Source: Lasiosphaeris hirsuta
Taxonomy: Eukaryota; Ascomycota; Sordariomycetes; Sordariales; Lasiosphaeriaceae
NCBI GenBank assembly: GCA_030549175.1
Contig: JAUKUA010000003.1
Span: 2,914,001-2,978,000 of the forward strand
Direction of reading: 5' to 3'
DNA length: 64,000 nt
Both the position numbers and the translations under genes were made by a program. Shown piece by piece: positions 30,532 through 41,607 of this stretch. The notes below the pieces were generated by a model, which worked only from the letters and a program-made list of their open reading frames with translations, was not told where the DNA came from and made no database searches. Position 1 is the stretch's first letter, and each line of letters starts with the position of its first letter.

Positions 30532-32915
30532 ATGTCAGTATCGGGCAGAAACTCGGGCAGAAACTCGCCGGCACCAGCGCTGCCCGTCTCGACCCCACAA
30601 GGTTCATTTCGAGCCAGGTCCTACGGCACATCGGTGCCTCGCGCCGAGTCGATTGCCCGTCTAGCTTCTCCGGTTCCCTCACAGCAGTTTGGTACCTCGT
30701 CCCCCAAGTTCCAGGTATCCACCCCGACGGCCGGCGAAGAGGGCGAATCCAGCCCATTAATACCGCTTCCTGGCCCGGGATCGCACGTTGCCGGTCCCGG
30801 AATCTCTGCCCTAGCTGCCGCTCTCTCCCACTCATTTGGTACCTCACCACCCCGATTCGGCACTCCGCCAGTCCGCCCGCTGTCTCCCGCCGCGTTTGGG
30901 ACTCAGCTTCCCGCCTCGGCAACGCCCACCAACTATGGCTCGTTCGACGCGAGGTCGCGACGTGCCCCGAGCGTTTCTGGTGGTGTTCCGGGGGCTTATG
31001 AGGACCCCGAGATTGTTAAGAGACACCTGGTCCAGCCCGGTGATGGGGCTTCGGATGATGAGGGCTGGAGGAAGGCGAGTGATGGGTCCAAAGGCAAGCA
31101 GCCAGCTGCGGGGCTGCTAGATGACGATGACGAGGAGTTCTCAAGTCTCAAGCTTCAAGGCGGCGACATCACGCGGCCGATCTACAAGTGGACCGAGGAG
31201 GCCGATCAGCGGAACAAGGTCCAACGCAGCAAAAGTTTCAGCGTTCCGCGCCCCGAGCCCGAAAACGAGGTGCTCGACATTCACACCATCAAGGTGCCTG
31301 GCGGCTTCAGGCGCAACTTTCTGAGGCGCGCTGCCAAAGACTCATCAGCTAATTCGGATGATGTGGAAGTTGGCGAAGGCACGACCCGAAGCGCTCCCCA
31401 GTCCGCCTTGTTTACAAACAGCTTTCTCGAGTTCTTGTCTCTATATGGGCACTTTGCCGGCGAGGAGCTCGAGGAAGATGACGAGGTGTTGGGACCTGGC
31501 GAGTACTTCTCATCAGGCAGCGACGCCGGAGACTTCCATAGTGACGACGAGGGTTCCGACGATGACCGAGAGCCAATGGAAGAAAGCACTCTGCTCACAC
31601 CATCCAGGCGGAAGCGGAGGAGGAAGGAACGTGGCGGAAGTGGGCAGAACAGCCCGATGAGTGCAGCCCTGCTGCTTCTGAAGTCGTTTGTTGGTACAGG
31701 CGTTCTGTTCCTTCCTCGTGCATACCTCAATGGTGGTATGGTTTTCAGCAACTTGGTCTTGCTTTTTGTCGCCGGCCTCAGTTACTACTGCTTCGTCCTG
31801 CTGGTCACCACTCGATTGAAGGTCGAGGGGTCGTTCGGTGACATTGGAGGCATCCTTTATGGCAAGTGGATGAGGAACGTCATCCTCGCATCCATCGTGC
31901 TCAGCCAAATTGGGTTCGTTGCAGCCTACATTGTCTTCACTTCTGAGAACCTCCAGGCGTTTATCCTTGCGGTCACGGGCTGCAAGACGGTAATCCCTAT
32001 TACTTGGCTGATTGTCATGCAAATGTTGGTATTTCTGCCGTTCTCGCTGCTTCGCGACATTGGCAAATTGGGATTTACAGCCCTTGTTGCCGATGCCTTC
32101 ATTGTCATCGGATTGGCATACCTCTTCTACTATGATATCCTTACGCTGCACACCGAGGGCCTGGCAGATATCATACTCTTCAACAAGAAGGACTGGAGTC
32201 TGTTTATCGGTACTGCCATCTTCACCTTTGAAGGAATTGGTCTCATCATTCCGATCCAGGAGTCGATGAAGCACCCAGAGAAGTTCCCAAAGGTCATGTT
32301 TGTTGTCATGATCATCATTACCACCCTGTTTATAGTCATGGGCGCCGTTTCATACGCAGCCTATGGCTCCAAAACGGAGACGGTGGTGCTCCTGAATCTG
32401 CCGCAGGACAACAAACTTGTCAATGGCGTCCAGTTTCTTTACTCTCTTGCCATCCTGCTCTCGACGCCACTGCAAATTTTCCCTGCAATCCGCATTACGG
32501 AAAATGCACTCTTCACTAAGAGTGGCAAGTTCAACCCCTACATCAAGTGGCAGAAAAATGGGTTCCGATTCGTTGTCGTGGCTCTTTGCGCTCTCATTGC
32601 GTGGGGTGGTGCCGACAACCTGGACAAATTTGTTGCCCTCGTCGGTAACTTTGCCTGTATTCCCCTGGTGTACATCTACCCAGTAAGTCAGCCCTTTCAG
32701 ATACAGTTTGACATGGCCACTGCTAACATCTAGTACAGCCGTTGCTGCATTACAGGGGCGTGGCGAAGAGCAAGCTGCGAAGGTATTCAGACATTTTCCT
32801 TTGTATTTTCGGCTTCGTTGCCATGGCGTACACCACCAGCTTGACGATAATGAGCTGGGCTAGTAGTGGGGGAGGTCCAAAACTACCTAGCTATTGTGAT
32901 ACCAAGGGCATGTAA
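30532..32915 (+). CDS. AVT3: vacuolar amino acid transporter (AVT3/AVT4-like, AAAP family)
   Basis: Exons 30532-32682 and 32739-32915, joined over GTAAGT...TAGTACAG in phase 0, give 775 aa. AVT3-type proteins export neutral amino acids from the vacuole to the cytosol by proton-coupled transport. The first 370 residues are cytosolic and disordered, with recurring FGT motifs (QQFGTSSP, SFGTSPPRFGTPP, AFGTQ), acidic clusters and a basic patch (RRKRRRKERGG). The transporter domain begins at SAALLLLKSFVGTGVLFLPRAYLNGG, the AAAP signature, and contains about eleven helices, with FEGIGLIIPIQESMKHPEKFP typical of Avt3/4. The second exon supplies the last helix and a short tail. Long N-termini of this kind are usual in filamentous fungi. 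Confidence 0.94.
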
Positions 32916-33544
32916 GAAGAAAGCTGGATGGCTACATCGGCGGACTTCTTGATTTCTTCGTGAATAGCGTAACTTCAGCACTAGACCTTTACAGCAGGGC
33001 CGTTCAAAATAGGATCGGGCAGTTATGGGGGTGTTAGATCGGAGAGCGTTCAAAGGCAGGAAGTGGGTCATTGCCGCTTGACTACATGGCGGGATAATTT
33101 TCAATGTTGGGGGCTGGAATAAACAGTGCATAGCTGTCCACGAAAAGGGTGTTCATAAGCTTGGATAAAAGCTTTTATGTTGTCAATGAAGACTCCATCC
33201 CACCAGACAAAGAAGGTCCATTCACCATCGTGGTGCTGTAGCATACTTTCCATAACCGTTCACTCCAACAAGTTTGTTCGGTGCTAAAGGTAGTTGGTGG
33301 GGGTTTGTTCAGTGGAGCACAGACCACCAGCTGATCTGCGTATTTCTTCTTCCTGCGGCTCGGCGGTCTCTTCCTTGACCCCAACCCCAGAACAAGTCGC
33401 CACATACAATTGGTATACAGTCCCACAGACAGCTATCAGCCTCAACCACAAGCAACAGCTTTATTGCCCCTTACTTTTGCTTGCACCATATTGACTAGCG
33501 TTGGATAAAGCGCTGCATTTTATTGCCGACTTCGTTCATTCAAA
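32916..33544. other. intergenic region upstream of RPB11
   Basis: No gene seen. The last 100 bases carry a C/A- and T-rich leader before the RPB11 ATG. Confidence 0.5.
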
Positions 33545-34627
33545 ATGAACGCACCAGATCGGTTAGTGGAAACATTTCATTTCATTAGTCTATTTCTGCT
33601 TCAACCGTCGCCGACAAAACTTTGAGCCGGCAATTTGTAGTAGTTCGTGACGACCCGGTGGTGCGAGTGCACAGGCGGTTGGAAGGCTGGGACTTGACTG
33701 GGAAAGCACCAGAATATTACCGACCAACAGAGCGCCGAGATCATGGCTGTTTATCGATACCTGAGGTAGCCAACATGTTGTTGGACATGTCGAGACTCGG
33801 CAGGTGTGGCCTCGAGCTCTCTCATTATGGAAGTCGCCCACCGAACAGCCTTCATTGCTTCCTTCCTTCTGCTCTTTCGAGAAACCAGGCATCCTGAAAT
33901 CCCTTCCACCCCCCCACACCCCAAACGCAAGCCCAGCCTCTCAGCAGGAACTACTTGCAGAAGCAACAACAGCCCAGCGTAGACTGCTTCCACTTTTTTT
34001 GTCAACCAAAATGACTTCAACCAACACCAAGCACCCTAACGTTCCCGACCCTAGGTTAGACACCTTGGGGGATCTCATGATTTGGACGAGCAAGCTAACC
34101 GGAACCCAGTTTCGAGCTCTTCCTCCTTGGAGATGGCGAGAAGAAGATCACAGAAACGGTCTTTACGGGTAAGCTGGCTGGCGCGATAGGACAACGGCCA
34201 GGATCCGATGCTGATGATCACGACCAGGCATGTCCAACACGTCCGACTTCACTTTGTTGAAGGAGGACCACACCCTCGGCAATCTTCTCTCCGAGCACCT
34301 CAAGAAGGCACCCAATGTTCTAATGGCCGGATACAAGAGTAAGTAAAGAACAGACATCAATGAATGCGCAACGGCGCGAGGCCCGGTGAGACTTACGATT
34401 ATTTAGTCGCTCACCCCAATGTTCCGGAGGTCTTGATCCGTATCCAGACGGATGGATCAGTGACACCCCGCGAGGCTCTCCTCAAGTGCTGCAAGGACCT
34501 AGTCCAAATGTACGCCAAGCTAGGTCGCGAATTCCAGAAGGAGCTTGCTCTACGCCAATACGCCGATCAGGGCGACCAGGCCAACAGCGGAAACAACAAT
34601 AGTGGCCAGGGCCACGGAGGCTTTTAA
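33545..34627 (+). CDS. RPB11: RNA polymerase II subunit Rpb11
   Basis: Four exons, 33545-33561, 34110-34168, 34228-34338 and 34407-34627, give 135 aa. Rpb11 pairs with Rpb3 in the assembly platform of RNA polymerase II, equivalent to bacterial alpha. The protein begins [18 protein letters not shown] and continues [25 protein letters not shown] and [11 protein letters not shown], all family hallmarks, then ends in a Gln/Asn/Gly-rich tail. The first exon is only 17 nt, followed by a 548-nt intron (GTTAGT...GCTAACCGGAACCCAG), unusually long for this window. The other introns are 59 and 68 nt with GTAAGC and GTAAGT donors. An ATG at 34010 inside intron 1 opens a short frame but cannot give the conserved N-terminus. 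Confidence 0.94.
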
Positions 34628-35037
34628 CTTCCCCCGCGGTGCGATGACATGAGTCCCGGTGGGACGGCGTTGGGATATGGAAATATAGGGCGTTGAGGGG
34701 ACTGACTGGCTGCTTCGTTTTGCTACCCCGTCCGGACACCCTTCGCATTGCATCTACGGCGTTCCGGTTTGGTTGTTATGGCTTCCGCCGAAATCTAGCA
34801 TGGACAGCTAGGGCTTATGTAGCAGGGCTAGGATTATCTGTCAAGGCAGACAGCATTCTCATGATTTGGTTTTGGTTTGTGGATATCTTTTGACGCGAGA
34901 AGTTTTGTTTGGTATCATGGGGAGAGTCTGTAGAACGACCTCGTTTTCATCAGAACGTAACCCCTATTGAGCTCTTATGGCTGGGTTGCCCCAAACTACT
35001 ATTCACCATTGCAGTGTTTACCCCCCCCAACAACTAC
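34628..35037. other. convergent intergenic spacer RPB11 / LSM5
   Basis: 3' flanks of two convergent genes. No gene seen; an 8-C run occurs near 35020. Confidence 0.5.
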
Positions 35038-35599
35038 CTATGGAGATGCGGACGTGGCAACTGGTCCCTCGCCACCGGGTATCAACTAAGCTCATAAGTC
35101 AGGCAAGTAAGACGACATGTGAAATCAAAGAGTACTCACCATGCAAATGTTGTTTCCGTTCAGCAGAATCTTCTTCAGCTTTGTATGGTCACCGGAGTAG
35201 TCACTGAGAGAATATTAGTGAGGGATAATAAGAAAAGGGAGTGAAAAGGGGCCTGTTTCATACAACTCGGTCACATCCTCCAACACCATGTCTGTTAAGC
35301 GGCGTCAGCCAAGGATATTAAACGGACTCTACAGGCTTGCACATACTGACGTAGTCATCGAATCCAACCAATGTGCCAGAGAATTCTAGAGCAGCGGGTT
35401 AGGATGAATTGCGTTTGAGAGATTGGGATGGGGTGTGGTGAACCCTTGTCTCCCTTCATGATGACCCAGATGCGGGACCCGACGCATTTATCGATGAGTT
35501 CTGCATGGTGAGTTAGTTTAGATTCGAGAGAGGGGTAAATTTCAGGGGGGAAATTTAGAGGGTGAGGGGCATACCGAGAGGAAGGAGTTGGGATGCCAT
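35038..35599 (-). CDS. LSM5: U6 snRNA-associated Sm-like protein LSm5
   Basis: Six minus-strand exons, 35575-35599, 35444-35500, 35347-35385, 35264-35291, 35140-35203 and 35038-35085, give just 86 aa. LSm5 is part of the Lsm1-7 decapping ring and the nuclear Lsm2-8 ring that binds the 3' end of U6 snRNA. The assembled protein reads MASQLLPLELIDKC, then GSRIWVIMKGDKEFSGTL (Sm1), VGFDDYVNMVLEDVTEF, and KKILLNGNNICMLIPGGEGP (Sm2), an essentially complete match to the family. All introns are GT-AG; the donor after KGDK is GTTCAC, which is weak, the others are standard. Because no exon exceeds 64 nt, the gene is invisible as an open reading frame. A U6 snRNA gene lies 16 kb away. Confidence 0.95.
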
Positions 35600-36136
35600 G
35601 ATGTGCTGGTATCTTTCTGGAGATTTTATGGATGTGGTTCTGTTCAGGTCATGGACTTGCTTGTCCTTCTGTAATGTTGGTTGCGGCGGAGGGCTTCCTG
35701 TGGTTGGTGGAGCAGTAACGTGATATCGCGGAGCGATGAACGCCGGTTATCTACATATTTACCAGGCGGGGCGCTGCGCTGGTTGGTAAATGTTTTAAAC
35801 CAATCATCATCCCACTATCCCCGCGACGCGTCTGCCTGCCGCTGCGCTGCACTGTAACCTTTTCGACCCAGCATGAGGTAGGCCGCCATGTTGACAGCGA
35901 GGTTATGATACCCCCGAGGTATGGCGCATTACGCTCGTTACGTCTTACCAACTCGATGAGATTGAGAGCTTTGTATAGCGTGCATGATCTTAGCGACCTG
36001 CTGCGATGCCGTTGTTTCTGCGCGTTGACACCTTCGCCCGGCCGGTTCATATCGTGAGTGAGCCCCTCTCATGCTGTCCGAGAACTTCCTCTGATTTCGG
36101 TGCAGATACATCTCTTCCTCTCGGCGCGGTCTCAGA
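35600..36136. other. divergent promoter region LSM5 / exonuclease gene
   Basis: No independent gene. It may contain an upstream coding exon of the exonuclease gene (35956-36053), followed by a GTGAGT...GTGCAG intron and 31 further coding bases from 36106. Confidence 0.5.
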
Positions 36137-37869
36137 ATGGATCACCCTAAGCGGTCGACTCATAACACATGGCACGTTAGTCGCGGCATCGTATTCGCTG
36201 GTGATACCCGAGTTGTCTACCCTCGGCTGCCGCTCTCGAGGTATCTCAGCACACCGTCACTTGCCATTCACGAAGATGGTCCACCGGAACCCTTGACTAG
36301 GAAACTACTTGGTGATGTCGACAATGCCCAACCCGCCACCAGTGGGCAGGGCCTCGCCTCTAGCGTCTCCGCCGCGGTAGAAGAGATCACCTTTGACACT
36401 GAGCTGGCTACAGATGCAAAGGATGTACCCGAGTCTGAGAATCCAGATACCCACAAGCCCAAGGCGCCCTTCACACCCCTAGCATTCAAGATTCCGGATG
36501 AACTATTCCAAGCTGCAAAAGATGCTGCCGAAGGGACACCCGAGTCCTTCTGGTCATACGCCCTATACCGGGGACCGGAAAAAGACGGCGTGCCTGGCGA
36601 AAAGCCAAAGGTTCACTATTGCAAATCCAAACTTACGACTGAGCGGGTCATCCAGCAGTATTTCATGGACGAAAAGGTCATCGGCGTTGATCTCGAATGG
36701 GAGCCTGATGCCAATAGGTTGCAAGGCATCCGCCGGAATGTTTCCCTTGTCCAAATCGCCTCGGCAAGTCGCATCGGTTTATTCCACCTAGCCCGGTTTC
36801 CCAAGGCGGACACAGCAGAAGATTTCGTCGCGCCGTCACTGAAGAAGATTATGGAGGACCCAGAGGTCACCAAGGTCGGTGTTTGGATCAAGGGAGACGG
36901 TACGCGGTTGCGCACTTACTTGCACATTCACCCGCGTGGTCTCTTTGAGTTGAGTCATCTATACAAGCTCATCAAATACTCGCTTAGTGGCGAGCATGAG
37001 CTGGTTAACAAGAAGTTGGTGAGCATGGCAAACCAGGCTTCTGAGTATTTCCAACTACCTCTTTTCAAGGGACAGGATGTCCGCTCAAGTAACTGGTCGA
37101 AGGATCTCAAAAATGAGCAAGTTATTTGTAAGTAACCCCCTATAGCTTGACGAGCAATCTGCAGTGCTAATACCAAACCATAGACTCAGCTTCCGATGCA
37201 TACGCCAGCGTGCAGCTCTATGCCATGATGAACCACCATCGGGAAAGCTTGAACCCCACACCACCTCTGCCTCACCACGCCGATCTCAACTTGCCCATCA
37301 AGCTTGCCGACCGGACTATCATCCCAGTCATAGACGAAGATCCAGACCAAGAACCCATCATCATCAGTAACAACACTGGTGTGAGCGGGTCTGTCGCCTT
37401 CGCCAAGTACATTAGTTCCCTCGGCATGCGCTACAGCGTCAAGGTCGAGGAAGACGAAGATAGCCCTACGGAGCCAGAGCCTGCTGCTACTCCAGCTCCT
37501 ACAAGCTCAAAAATTACATCCAAACAAATAACCAAGCATCCCAAAATCGTCGAGGCAGAGGTCCTGGCCGCGCAACAGCGAGCTCGACCGTCGCCGGGCA
37601 CCAAAGGTCGCGCCCCGGCCCACTGTCTCCGGGCATATTACCTATGGCACGAAAACGAGGACTTCGGGCCCGAAGAGATTGCGGCGCTGTTGCGAGATCC
37701 TCCACTGCTGACATCAACGGTTGTGTCGTACATTGTCGAGGCCATCCGAACAGAGAAGCTCCCGTTCGAGACGACTAGGGCACGGAAACTCCTTGACAGG
37801 GTATCTAAGGAATCGCTGAACAGTTGGAGGTATAGACCGCTGGCTAAGGCATGTGGATATGTTAGCTGA
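36137..37869 (+). CDS. 3'-5' exonuclease domain protein (Werner-type, DEDDy)
   Basis: Exons 36137-37127 and 37184-37869 (GTAAGT...CCATAG intron) give 558 aa from ATG 36137. The exonuclease domain starts near residue 175: VIGVDLEWEP holds the first Asp/Glu pair, followed by VSLVQIASASRIGLFHL, GVWIKGDGTRL (second Asp region) and, across the junction, YSASDAYASVQLY with the Tyr and Asp of the DEDDy type. It likely degrades DNA or RNA 3' ends. The C-terminal 150 residues include a helical domain (HCLRAYYLWHENEDFGPEEIAALLRDPPLL...) seen in fungal homologues, reminiscent of HRDC-like or helix-turn-helix folds. An upstream exon 35956-36053 could add an Arg-rich N-terminus (MRLRALYSVHDLSDLL), giving a mitochondrial form; I keep the shorter start. 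Confidence 0.88.
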
Positions 37870-38105
37870 TAGACGATTGACGGCTAGACTAAATACAGAA
37901 CATAGACAGTATCCGTATCTGCATAAAACAAGGAAGCATCGGGACAACAAATTACGCATTCGGGGTTTCGAGGCAGTTCACACATAATTTGCGCTGATTG
38001 TATCAAGCAGACCCATTTTATCGCCTACCATATCCTGGGTATTATAACCTCCAGCGCCCTCCCACCTACTCTTCTTTTTTACTTTTTCTTCTTTCAATCT
38101 GGCCC

Positions 38106-39554
38106 CTATTTCCTCGCAACTACGTCCCCCCCGCTATTCACCTGGACCTTCTTGTCCTCACCACAGCTGAAGATACCTAGCTTATCCCACGCAAGCCCAA
38201 AGACCTTGTACCCGTCACCAGCCATGGCCTTCTTCCTGCCCTGGCGGCCCTCGCGCTCAATGACGCAGACAGGCTCGCTGACACTGCCAAGCCCGCCCTC
38301 GTCCTTGGTCGCGGGCCGCACGCTCCGCAGGTCCCAGATGCGGCATGTACCGTCGTGCGACCCCGAAACTAGTGCATACTCGTGGTCTGGCGATGGCGCG
38401 AGGCCGACGACCTTGTTGGTGTGACCGCGCAGCGTCATGACCGACGTGGTCGTCGCGCTGGTCCGTGGGTCCACCAGCGTGACGTGTCGCGCCGACGTGC
38501 CGGCCGCGAGCAGCGGCGCAGAGGCACGCGGGATCGCGCAGAGAGATAGGAGTGGGTGCGAAGTTGTCAAAGTGCTGACGACGGAGCCGGTAGTGAGATC
38601 GAGCGTGCGGACGGTATGGTCGTGCGAGACTGAGTAGGCGACGGTGCGGTCGCGCGGGTCGAAGACGGCGGCACTGGCGGGCGCGCTGTGGACTTGCATC
38701 ATGGACAGGGGGCCGCGCTGGGCTGTGGTGATGGAGGTGGAGACCTTGCGCCTCTTGGACATGTGCGCGCCGGGGAAGAGCGAGGCGTCGGCTTCGGGGG
38801 CCGAAGCCTTGGAGGCGGTCCAGAAGCCGATAGCGCCGTCGGCTGAGGCGGTCAGGATGCGCTTGGAGGATCCATCCACTTCGAGCGAGTCAATAGAGCC
38901 GGTGTGGCCGTAGAGCTCGAGGGTCGGCTTCATCTCCCCCGTGAAGTGGTCGCTCTCGGTGTACTTCCACACGCGCACCGTCCGGTCCATGCTCGCCGAA
39001 GCGAGCTGCACGTTGGACAAAAACTTGACTGCTTTTATGCTCGAAATGTGTCCGCCGTGGCTACCCGAGGGCGAAGTCGCGATAACGTTCCCGGAGGCGT
39101 TCCATATCCTCAGCAGGCCGTCGTAGGATGCCGAGAGAACCCTCTCCTGACCGCTCTGGAAGCTGTCGCCCGACCACCGGCCGGCGGTCGAGGTCTGCGA
39201 TAGCACATCTACAGCGCTGACCCAGTCGTCGTGCTCGAAGCTGGCCTCGTATTTTGGGGGTATTAAGCTGCGGACATACTGCAACGTCACGTTGGACTCG
39301 TGCGAGAGGCCGTTGGTCTCGAGGTACTCCTGGAGATTAGTACGGAGAAAGCTGCCGTTGACGAGGAAGTCGAAGGGGATCGAGGCCGTGTCAAGCATAG
39401 ACTCGGAATTGAGGATGCGGGAGAGGCCATGGCGGCCAATGTCCGCTGGTACGAGGAGCTGGCGCTTGGTCTCGGGCAGCTGGATGTCCTCTTCTATTGT
39501 GGTGAAGGTCACCTTGACCTGGACGCTGGGCTCGGCGTCGGTTGGTTGCTCCAT
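38106..39554 (-). CDS. YTM1: ribosome biogenesis protein Ytm1 (WDR12)
   Basis: Single exon, 482 aa from ATG 39554. Ytm1 with Erb1 and Nop7 forms the PeBoW complex needed for 60S maturation; the AAA protein Rea1 binds its N-terminal domain to release the complex. Residues about 8-95 form that NLE/UBL domain ([20 protein letters not shown]...). Seven WD40 repeats follow, with clear ends such as [39 protein letters not shown] and [12 protein letters not shown] Lys/Arg motif (MSKRRKV) in the fourth blade may aid nuclear import. The frame is open for 59 codons upstream of the ATG, but the conserved NLE start and the Kozak context favour ATG 39554. It is divergent from the polymerase delta subunit gene. 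Confidence 0.95.
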   Translation of the reverse strand: MEQPTDAEPSVQVKVTFTTIEEDIQLPETKRQLLVPADIGRHGLSRILNSESMLDTASIPFDFLVNGSFLRTNLQEYLETNGLSHESNVTLQYVRSLIPPKYEASFEHDDWVSAVDVLSQTSTAGRWSGDSFQSGQERVLSASYDGLLRIWNASGNVIATSPSGSHGGHISSIKAVKFLSNVQLASASMDRTVRVWKYTESDHFTGEMKPTLELYGHTGSIDSLEVDGSSKRILTASADGAIGFWTASKASAPEADASLFPGAHMSKRRKVSTSITTAQRGPLSMMQVHSAPASAAVFDPRDRTVAYSVSHDHTVRTLDLTTGSVVSTLTTSHPLLSLCAIPRASAPLLAAGTSARHVTLVDPRTSATTTSVMTLRGHTNKVVGLAPSPDHEYALVSGSHDGTCRIWDLRSVRPATKDEGGLGSVSEPVCVIEREGRQGRKKAMAGDGYKVFGLAWDKLGIFSCGEDKKVQVNSGGDVVARK

Positions 39555-39924
39555 CTTGGCGCCAGGGTGGTGGTTTTTCCGGGAGTCTTCAACTAGGTAT
39601 TGAGAGCGGATATCAAGATCGGAGGAGAGCGTGAGGTTGAAATAGCCGTTTACTGACCTCTCGAGGTTGTCAATTGAGCTGGCGAGCAGGGGTTCAATCT
39701 CAAGTTTTTTTTTCTTGCAAAGCTGCCCCACGCCTTATCTTATCGCACGTTAGCGGGGCAGGCAGCTCTCCAGCGTCGCGCAACTACGCCCCGTCCCATT
39801 GAACAAGTCGCGTCCGTATTTCTGCAGAACGCGTCACATCGCTTCCCGAATCCATGTTGCCGCCCGCAAAAGGCATCAAACAGCCTCTATCACTGGCATA
39901 GACAACCGCCGCGACATAGTCGCC
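39555..39924. other. divergent promoter YTM1 / POL31
   Basis: 370-base shared upstream region of two essential nuclear genes; no gene within it. It includes a short Lys-codon-rich stretch from the open frame upstream of YTM1. Confidence 0.5.
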
Positions 39925-41607
39925 ATGGTGACACTCAAAGATGTCCTGAATTCAGGCCTCCTGCAAAAACCCTCGTACGGTCAATTACAGCCCCTTTCCA
40001 AAGCGATCAACCGCTAACAGCTCAATTGCAGAAGTGACGAGCCCCAGGCCCTACAGCGCAGCGAATCCAATTACACGCCCCTTCGCAGCTTCAACCTCGG
40101 GAAGGACCTTCAATACCAGCAACAGTTTGCCGATACTTACTTTCTGCGCTTAACCAAGATCAAACCTTCACTCGAAGAGGTTGCGAACAGCGCATGGGAG
40201 GGCATTGTTATTGGCGACGAGACGGCTAAAAAGGTTGAACGCGTACTCGATGTGCGCCAGGGCGAGCTATGCTGGGTTGTCGGCACCGTCTACATGGACA
40301 TGCCGGCAAAGCCCAACATTTTGGAAGATGTGTCCAAAGATGTGAGTTAAGGGGGGCAGGTTGTGTAGGGGATTCATACTAACGTCCCCGTCTAGCGTTG
40401 GATCTCGGCGCCCAGCACAGTTCAAAAATATTATTCAGACGACGGCCTCGATTCCGTCATGTTAGAGGACGAATCAGGTCGCATCCGCCTTGTTGGTAAC
40501 GTCCTCAAGAAATTCTTTCTGGTCACGGGCTGCATTATCGCCGCAATGGGTACCGAAAATGCCAACGGCGAATTTGATGTCATTGATCTTAAGTTTGCCG
40601 ATCTGCCGCCGCAGCCTGAGCGATGGGAGCTCTCTAAACTCTCACAGAAGGGTGCCAGGTCAGTAAAAAAGGAGTCAAAGATCAAGGATGAGGATGTGGA
40701 AATGAAAGACAGCTCCCCATCCACAAAAGGGAAGAAAATAGCAATCGCCTCAGGGCTTGAATTCTCTGGGCCAGACACATCATATGCCATGGAGCTGAAT
40801 CTCCTACTGGAATTCCTCCTCGGCGACATTCTTGACCCTGCCGCACAGGGTGAGATAGCACAAATCAGCCGCCTCATCATCGCCGGAAACTCAATCGCTT
40901 CTGAGGTCAAGGCCGTCGAAGAGGCCACTGAAAAGAAGTCACACAAGAAGTACGGCTACGACAGTACAGCATACAACGCCCAACCATCAAAGCTTTTTGA
41001 CGACTTCATCTCGGAGCTGCTCCCAACAATCCCCATCACCCTTCTTCCAGGCGTCCTGGATCCCGCAAACGCCAGCTACCCCCAGCAGCCTATTCACCCC
41101 GCCATGTTCCCCAGGGCAAGAGCATATACATCTATCCCCGGTGCAGCGGGGCCGGGGTGGCTAGATACGGTGACGAACCCGTGGGAAGGTGAGGTTGAAG
41201 GATGGAGAATTCTCGGGACATCCGGGCAGAACCTCGACGACATCTTCAAGTATGTCGACAGTGATGATAGGTTGGGCATGATGGAGGCCACTTGCAGGTG
41301 GCGTTGTTCTGCGCCGACTGCTCCTGATACATTATGCAAGTACCATCCCGAACCAAACATCATGATTATGTGCTGATGAAGACTTCCAGGGGCATACCCG
41401 TTCCAAGACGACGAGCCATTTGTCATGAAGGAGTGCCCTCATCTCTACTTTATCGGCTGCCAGCCCGAATTTGGGACAACGGTCATTACTGGGCCCGACG
41501 GGCAGGTGGTGAGGCTGGTTTTGATCCCCTCGTTCTCGGCGACCCGCGAGGTCGTCTTAGTGGACATGGAGACGCTAGACATTTCGACAGTGAAGTTTAC
41601 TGCGTAG
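39925..41607 (+). CDS. POL31: DNA polymerase delta B-subunit (small subunit, POLD2)
   Basis: Four exons, 39925-39974, 40032-40341, 40396-41335 and 41390-41607, give 505 aa. Pol31 links the catalytic subunit Pol3 to Pol32 and is essential for replication. The N-terminal OB-fold part reads YTPLRSFNLGKDLQYQQQ and QGELCWVVGTVYMDMP; RIRLVGNVLKKFFLVTG follows. The calcineurin-like phosphoesterase domain, inactive in this family, covers SGLEFSG, LLLEFLLGD, RLIIAGNS and LPGVLDPANASYPQQPIHP, ending in FIGCQPEFGTT-type sequence. Intron 1 (57 nt) and intron 2 (54 nt) are GT-AG. Intron 3 needs donor GCAAGT at 41336: only then does the codon become TGG and the frame enter AYPFQDDEPF. A GT donor four bases on would put the last exon out of frame. 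Confidence 0.94.

Noticed and set aside
34010..34172. Alternative RPB11 start at ATG 34010
   Set aside because: It reads the second exon in the wrong frame and does not give the conserved N-terminus.
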